6,622 nt of DNA. It comes from Thermodesulfobacteriota bacterium (lineage in GTDB: Bacteria; Desulfobacterota; BSN033; UBA1163). The stretch is taken from NCBI GenBank assembly GCA_030024065.1, contig JASEIE010000223.1, forward strand, positions 1 through 6,622, given 5' to 3'. The notes under the pieces are model-generated. The model saw nothing but the letters and a program-made list of their open reading frames with translations, made no database searches and was not told the DNA's origin. Position numbers and translations under genes: made by a program. Shown here in pieces: positions 6,509-6,622 of the stretch (positions within the stretch are counted from its first letter, which is position 1; every line of letters begins with the position of its first letter).

Positions 6509-6533
6509 GAGGCTTATCAGATGGGTAAGCCTT
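6509..6533 (+). promoter_or_regulatory. Hairpin at the 5' end of the leader
   Basis: GGCTTATC (6511-6518) pairs with GGTAAGCC (6524-6531) around the loop AGATG. The stem extends by A6510-T6532 and a G6509-T6533 wobble, for about ten pairs. Because the predicted transcript begins at about 6508-6510, the hairpin would sit at the very 5' end of the mRNA, where such structures can protect against decay. Alternatively, the DNA symmetry could be an operator just downstream of the promoter. No T run follows, so it is not a terminator. Confidence 0.55.
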
Positions 6534-6548
6534 CAACTCTTGCTAAAG

Positions 6549-6554
6549 AGGAGG
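6549..6554 (+). promoter_or_regulatory. Ribosome binding site of the plus-strand gene
   Basis: AGGAGG lies six bases before the ATG at 6561. The perfect consensus and spacing, together with the upstream promoter, are the main reasons for calling the short open frame at the window end a real gene. Confidence 0.85.
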
Positions 6555-6560
6555 GAGCTT

Positions 6561-6622
6561 ATGATCGAGATCCATAACGGCATAGCGTCTCTATTAGGTC
6601 CCAAAGGATCGCTTCCCGTCAG
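6561..6622 (+). CDS. Start of an unrecognised protein, cut by the window end
   Basis: Twenty codons are visible, beginning MIEIHNGIASLLGPKG, with no stop before the window ends. I do not recognise the protein from this fragment, and it shows no signal peptide or membrane segment. The gene call rests on an excellent AGGAGG six bases upstream, a sigma70-type promoter at 6474-6502, and its position opposite the beta-oxidation/hyuAB cluster. A divergently placed gene of this kind could encode a regulator or another enzyme of the pathway, but nothing in the visible residues decides this. Confidence 0.7.
   Translation, partial: MIEIHNGIASLLGPKGSLPV

Larger units (their letters stand above)
6095..6560. 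other. AT-rich divergent intergenic region
   Basis: This 466-bp stretch separates the minus-strand cluster from the plus-strand gene at 6561. I see no credible gene in it on either strand. It is visibly richer in A and T than the genes beside it. Contents from left to right are the Shine-Dalgarno site of the fused gene, a cluster of short repeats (6116-6187), a decayed interspersed-repeat fragment (6225-6242), weak imperfect inverted repeats (AGGCAAG 6299-6305 with CTTGCCT 6337-6343), a 9-bp inverted pair, a good plus-strand promoter, and a leader hairpin. For the minus-strand cluster no convincing promoter stands out. The best -10 candidate is TATAAA on the minus strand (plus 6184-6189), but it lacks a good -35. 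Confidence 0.7.

Overview
The window holds one three-gene cluster read on the minus strand, an AT-rich divergent intergenic region, and the first 20 codons of a plus-strand gene. In minus-strand transcription order, the cluster encodes a fused 3-hydroxyacyl-CoA dehydrogenase/enoyl-CoA hydratase (6094 to 4073), a HyuA-type ATP-binding subunit (3851 to 1758) and a HyuB-type subunit (1755 to 88). All three have a good Shine-Dalgarno sequence that places the start downstream of the longest possible start.

The most informative structure lies between the first two genes. A small non-autonomous element of about 155 bp (3919-4074) has perfect 16-bp terminal inverted repeats and an internal hairpin-rich core of the 'CCGGCGAAAGCCGGAATCCAG...CCGGCATGACGG' type. 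It inserted exactly in the stop codon of the fused beta-oxidation gene. Removing it together with one copy of the flanking direct repeat restores AAG TAA in place of today's AAG TAG, so the protein was not changed. The ancestral gap to hyuA would have been only about 61 bp, which suggests that the three genes were, and perhaps still are, one operon.

The divergent region (6095-6560) is AT-rich and has no credible gene. It holds a cluster of short inverted and direct repeats near the start of the fused gene, a decayed half copy of the same repeat family, a 9-bp inverted pair that may be an operator, and a good sigma70-type promoter (TTGACA-17-TATCTT with an extended TG). Just after the predicted transcription start is a strong hairpin, followed by AGGAGG and an ATG at 6561. 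That gene is cut off by the window end and was not recognised.

The organism is a bacterium of moderate GC. Acyl-CoA metabolism, hydantoinase/carboxylase-type genes and this style of interspersed repeat would fit a Desulfobacterota-like anaerobe, but this is a low-confidence inference. A plausible joint role is ATP-dependent opening of a cyclic amide, or carboxylation of a ketone, by HyuAB, feeding an acid whose CoA ester is processed by the fused hydratase/dehydrogenase. The substrate cannot be read from sequence. Nothing here is clearly a new system. The points most worth checking are the stop-codon insertion, an Asn-to-Asp change at a conserved dehydrogenase position, and the unusual divergent regulatory region.
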